A stretch of 64,000 nucleotides of DNA from Mesorhizobium sp. AR07 (GTDB lineage Bacteria; Pseudomonadota; Alphaproteobacteria; Rhizobiales; Rhizobiaceae), in contig NZ_CP080529.1 of NCBI RefSeq assembly GCF_024746815.1, positions 281,016-345,015 on the forward strand. Direction: 5' to 3'. Position 1 is the stretch's first letter; each line of letters starts with the position of its first letter. This document shows positions 61,641-64,000 of this stretch, in pieces. The translations under genes were made by a program, and so were the position numbers. The notes beneath the pieces were generated by a model, which saw only the letters and a list, made by a program, of their open reading frames with translations, had not been told where the DNA came from and did no database searches.

Positions 61641-61686
61641 ATGCCCATTAAGGCATATTCAACAGAATATATGCCTGATCGAGCAT
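61641..61686 (+). promoter_or_regulatory. Two operator-like palindromes downstream of hipA
   Basis: ATGCCCATTAAGGCAT (61641-61656, nearly perfect dyad) and ATGCCTGATCGAGCAT (61671-61686) again start 30 bp apart, 9 bp after the hipA stop. They repeat the layout upstream of hipB. Confidence 0.6.
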
Positions 61687-61779
61687 TGTTGTTTCCTGAC
61701 GGTCACGATGGGATCTCATATTTCCGCATTTTTCGAAATTATGTTTGACGGTTCGATATGCGTCGCGTCGCTTTTTTCC

Positions 61780-62098
61780 ATGAAACTCGAAAAAGCAGCC
61801 TCAGCTCGAAGCGCTCGGCAACCCGACCCGCCTTCATCCCTACCGCATCCTGGTCCGTGCCGGGGAGGACGGGCTTCCTGTCGGCAGTATCCAGGAGAAG
61901 CTCGAAATCCCTTCATCGACGCTCTCGCATCACCTCAAGCGGCTGGTCGAAACGGACCTTGTCACCCAGGAACGGCAGGCGACGACGCTGATCTGCCGCG
62001 CCAACTATCCCGCCATGAATGGGCTGATCGGCTATCTGGCTGACGAGTGCTGTGCCGAAGCGAAGTGCGCGCCTTCGGTCAGCGAAGCCGTGGCGTAA
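61780..62098 (+). pseudogene. ArsR-family arsenic-type repressor, frameshifted
   Basis: The ATG at 61780 starts MKLEKAA; one base out of frame then follows QLEALGNPTRLHPYRILVRAGEDGL, IPSSTLSHHLKRLVETDLVTQERQATTLI and a C-terminal DECCAEAKC metal site. The helix-turn-helix and cysteines are those of ArsR/SmtB sensors of arsenite. A single indel near 61800 breaks the frame, and no alternative start is present in the second frame. Confidence 0.7.
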
Positions 62099-62141
62099 TT
62101 TTTTGCCTGGATAATTCGAAGATACCGGAAGGATAGAACAT

Positions 62142-62259
62142 ATGGAAATGATGGCGAACCTCCCGCGTAGCGATCATCGGCGCAGGCCCGGTCGGCCTCG
62201 CCGCCGCGGCGCACCTCGTCGAACGCGGCATCCGCCCGATTATCTTCGAACGCAATAAC
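62142..62259 (+). pseudogene. FAD-binding flavoprotein fragment of an ars operon
   Basis: After a GGAAGGA site and ATG (MEMMANLP) an extra base near 62166 shifts the frame into VAIIGAGPVGLAAAAHLVERGIRPIIFE, the dinucleotide-binding start of an ArsO-like monooxygenase. The gene ends at a junction near 62259 with unrelated DNA. With the arsR relic it is the remains of an arsenic resistance operon. Confidence 0.6.
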
Positions 62260-62454
62260 CTTGGGCCTTTGGCGTGTTCTTTTCGATCTTATTGGTCAGC
62301 TTGCGAGATGCCCCTAAGGGTCCGTTTGAAAACTCCCGCGGCCGGCCATGCACACAACGGCGGTATGTCCGCTTAGGATGGTTGCCGCCGCCTTGGGCTC
62401 GTAGGGTTGGTTGGCGGGCATTGCAAAGCACAACGGCCGGCGCGAAGATCGACA

Positions 62455-62703
62455 GTGCATTGGATTTCGCCGCCCGTTAACGTCAAGGAACTCGCGACAG
62501 GCGACACGCTCGGCGTTCGATCGGTCGAAGGCTGCATTGAGCAGATGCGGACATGGCCGAGGGTCGGCCCGAAGACAAAGAAGGCCTTTCCGATTTGCTA
62601 TAGCGCTTTGGTCGGTGGCATCAAGCCAGACGAAGCGCGCAACGCATTCATAGTTGCCGCAACGGAGGCCGGCGTTTTGCGGGACCAAACTCCAAGGCGC
62701 TGA
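62455..62703 (+). CDS. DUF982 family protein
   Basis: An 82-residue DUF982 protein: HWISPPVNVKELATGDTLGV, VEGCIEQMRTWPRVG (the WP motif), and SALVGGIKPDEARNAFIVAATEAGVL. The best start is the GTG at 62455, before which the sequence is unrelated; the ribosome binding site is weak. A complete single-domain member, function unknown. It is at least the second intact DUF982 gene in this window. Confidence 0.6.
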   Translation: MHWISPPVNVKELATGDTLGVRSVEGCIEQMRTWPRVGPKTKKAFPICYSALVGGIKPDEARNAFIVAATEAGVLRDQTPRR

Positions 62704-62959
62704 ACGCTCCTTGGAAGCGCCGAAGAAGGCCGGGAAGGAGCAGAAATGCACGATCAGCGTGTGCAGCCGACGGGGCGATAAAAACGCCGGGCGGGGTGCT
62801 GAACGTGGCCCCTAATTTTCAAACGGCGGTTTCTTGCTGCCTCCTTTGACACGGAACCTTGCGCTTTGCGGTGAGTGACAAACGCCTTCACCGCCTGCCC
62901 GAGAAGCTCATCAGCACGTTTTCCACCTCCTTCGGCGCTACTTTCTCGCATCGCGATTT

Positions 62960-63742
62960 TCATCGGCGTCGAGCGCTTGTCATTGCCCCCTTTTTGGCTG
63001 CAGGCCCGCCATCAGCCTGCGAAAGCATCGAAATAACCTGTTGCTCGACACGGCTGATACTTTTAAATGTTGATTGATCGTCGAGAGGTGCAATAGAAAT
63101 GACTTTTCGATCAGATTCAACAAGAATGTTGTTTATAATTTCAAATAAGCCAAAAGAGCGCATATTTATATTAGGATCGGCCTCGAAAATTCGTTCCGCG
63201 GGCGGCTCGTGTTCCATTCGGTGCCGCAAGCGCGCCTCCACGACCCCAGGTGGCACGATAAGCCTGACCGCGAAATCAGCCTCGGGCGCGAGGCTGAGCG
63301 CCTTTGCGAGCGCGACAGTGTCCGAGCCTCCATTGAACATTGCCAGTGATCCAATGGCTTGAACGTAACCCTGGTCGAATATTATTATCTCGGTCGATTG
63401 CTTCGCCTGATCCCAGCAGTGTGATAGATGTAAAATATATTGCCACAATCGAGCCCGCCATATTCGTCTTTTTGGCGGAATTAGTCTTACCATGGACAAC
63501 GAAATGGAAAGTTCGTTGCCGCTTCCTTTGGAGGAGAGCAATATTTTTGACGTTGAAAACATTGCCGATGCGATTCTGAGAATAAAATAGAATATTCCGA
63601 GATCGAAGGGTCCTGACCTGTTGCTAGCTTGGTAACTGAGGGCAACTTTGGCACGAAACCCTCTCCCGCACAGCCGCCGGGCGAGCGCGTGCGCAAACGT
63701 AGTCTTGCCGCATCCGGGCGGCCCGAAGAGTTCAATGATCAT
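62960..63742 (-). CDS. P-loop NTPase (nucleotide kinase-like)
   Basis: A 260-residue P-loop protein with an N-terminal Walker A, IELFGPPGCGKTTFAHALARRL, a candidate Walker B near EIIIFDQGYVQ (about residue 123) and a kinase-like LID region (RHRMEHEPPAERIF). The domain shape is that of small-molecule or adenylate-kinase-like enzymes; such genes occur in surface-polysaccharide clusters of rhizobia. The coding region is more A/T-rich than its neighbours, suggesting acquisition by transfer. Confidence 0.7.
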   Translation of the reverse strand: MIIELFGPPGCGKTTFAHALARRLCGRGFRAKVALSYQASNRSGPFDLGIFYFILRIASAMFSTSKILLSSKGSGNELSISLSMVRLIPPKRRIWRARLWQYILHLSHCWDQAKQSTEIIIFDQGYVQAIGSLAMFNGGSDTVALAKALSLAPEADFAVRLIVPPGVVEARLRHRMEHEPPAERIFEADPNINMRSFGLFEIINNILVESDRKVISIAPLDDQSTFKSISRVEQQVISMLSQADGGPAAKKGAMTSARRR

Positions 63743-63773
63743 TCTAGGTCAGACCCGATTATGGCAACTCTCG

Positions 63774-64000
63774 CTACCGGCGCGACGAGGCTGAGAGGTT
63801 GACATTGTCGCTTCGATAGGGCGAGCGGCGTACATTCTGGTAGTGAGGCTTCCAGAGGGTTCGAGGCTTTGCATCCCTCGAACGGATGAAGCTAAGCCGA
63901 TATTTAGGGGTACTCTCCATATGCTCGTCTTCCACGTAACCCCAGGGATCGGGAAGCTCCGAGCGAGGCCAGCCTTTGTGAAGAACGGAACGGTAAACGG
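63774..64000 (-). CDS. Open frame entering from the right edge
   Basis: A reverse frame open from the window edge to a TAG at 63774-63776 reads VYRSVLHKGWPRSELPDPWG, then VEDEHMESTPKYRLSFIRSRD and ends NLSASSRR. Codon use is compatible with a gene, and the stop lies 31 bp before the NTPase start on the same strand. No family could be recognised. It may be the 3' end of a gene. Confidence 0.35.
   Translation of the reverse strand, partial: VYRSVLHKGWPRSELPDPWGYVEDEHMESTPKYRLSFIRSRDAKPRTLWKPHYQNVRRSPYRSDNVNLSASSRR

Noticed and set aside
62754..62963. 69-residue reverse frame overlapping the NTPase end
   Set aside because: No ribosome binding site, no similarity, and it overlaps the NTPase stop; left out.

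Overview
The window looks like accessory DNA from a GC-rich alphaproteobacterium of the order Hyphomicrobiales, most like a Mesorhizobium or relative. The signs are several DUF982 proteins, a MucR/Ros regulator, an HWE-type histidine kinase, promoters of the alphaproteobacterial general stress sigma factor EcfG (GGAAC-N16/17-NGTT) and a DmeR-like CsoR-family metal sensor. No rRNA, tRNA, CRISPR array or replication origin was recognised. The genus is inferred from gene content, not from a marker gene.

Layout. 1-8.6 kb: a small exported protein, an integrase relic, an EcfG-type DUF982 gene, then YihY, a broken PAP2 gene, a histidine phosphatase, a DedA-PAP2-LssY fusion, a diacylglycerol-kinase-like enzyme and a metallophosphoesterase (lipid and phosphate theme). 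8.8-12.5 kb: an ankyrin-repeat gene between inverted repeats, small secreted or hypothetical proteins, a probable small RNA, a 27-residue membrane peptide and a haloacetate-dehalogenase-like hydrolase. 12.6-16.5 kb: decayed IS110 and IS91-like elements. 16.5-20.1 kb: a stress block with a PAS/HWE kinase and its single-domain response regulator, a CsbD gene, a 36-residue-repeat hydrophilic protein and a His-rich protein, the last three each behind an EcfG-type promoter. 20.1-28.8 kb: ion transport (Kup, a CsoR/DmeR-type sensor, two non-canonical Nramp-family transporters, a Na/Pi cotransporter, a VIT protein). 29.3-44.9 kb: intact IS630, DUF2252, a 5'-damaged panD, a sulfurtransferase, a BTAD/AAA regulator divergent from a frameshifted FAD oxidoreductase, a catalytically degenerate peptide deformylase, MucR, and a coiled-coil/OmpA/Sel1 envelope operon. 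45-51.6 kb: a dead flippase and a group II intron that is itself split by an intact IS21-family element with an 8-bp target duplication, then a broken integrase and a cut DUF982 gene. 52-57.3 kb: an Lrp regulator divergent from a catabolic set (PLP enzyme, HpaH-like hydratase, Tat-exported solute-binding protein). 57.3-64 kb: gene fragments, DUF899, an MntP-like exporter, hipBA flanked on both sides by paired operator-like palindromes, a decayed arsR/flavoprotein pair, DUF982 and a P-loop NTPase.

The region has taken in many mobile elements and is decaying: about fifteen to twenty genes carry a frameshift, an in-frame stop or a truncation. The best leads are the EcfG-linked stress block, the four-site hipBA arrangement, the small RNA candidate near 10.5 kb, the ankyrin cassette between inverted repeats, and the catalytically degenerate peptide deformylase. 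All calls come from reading the sequence. Family names rest on remembered motifs, not on database searches.
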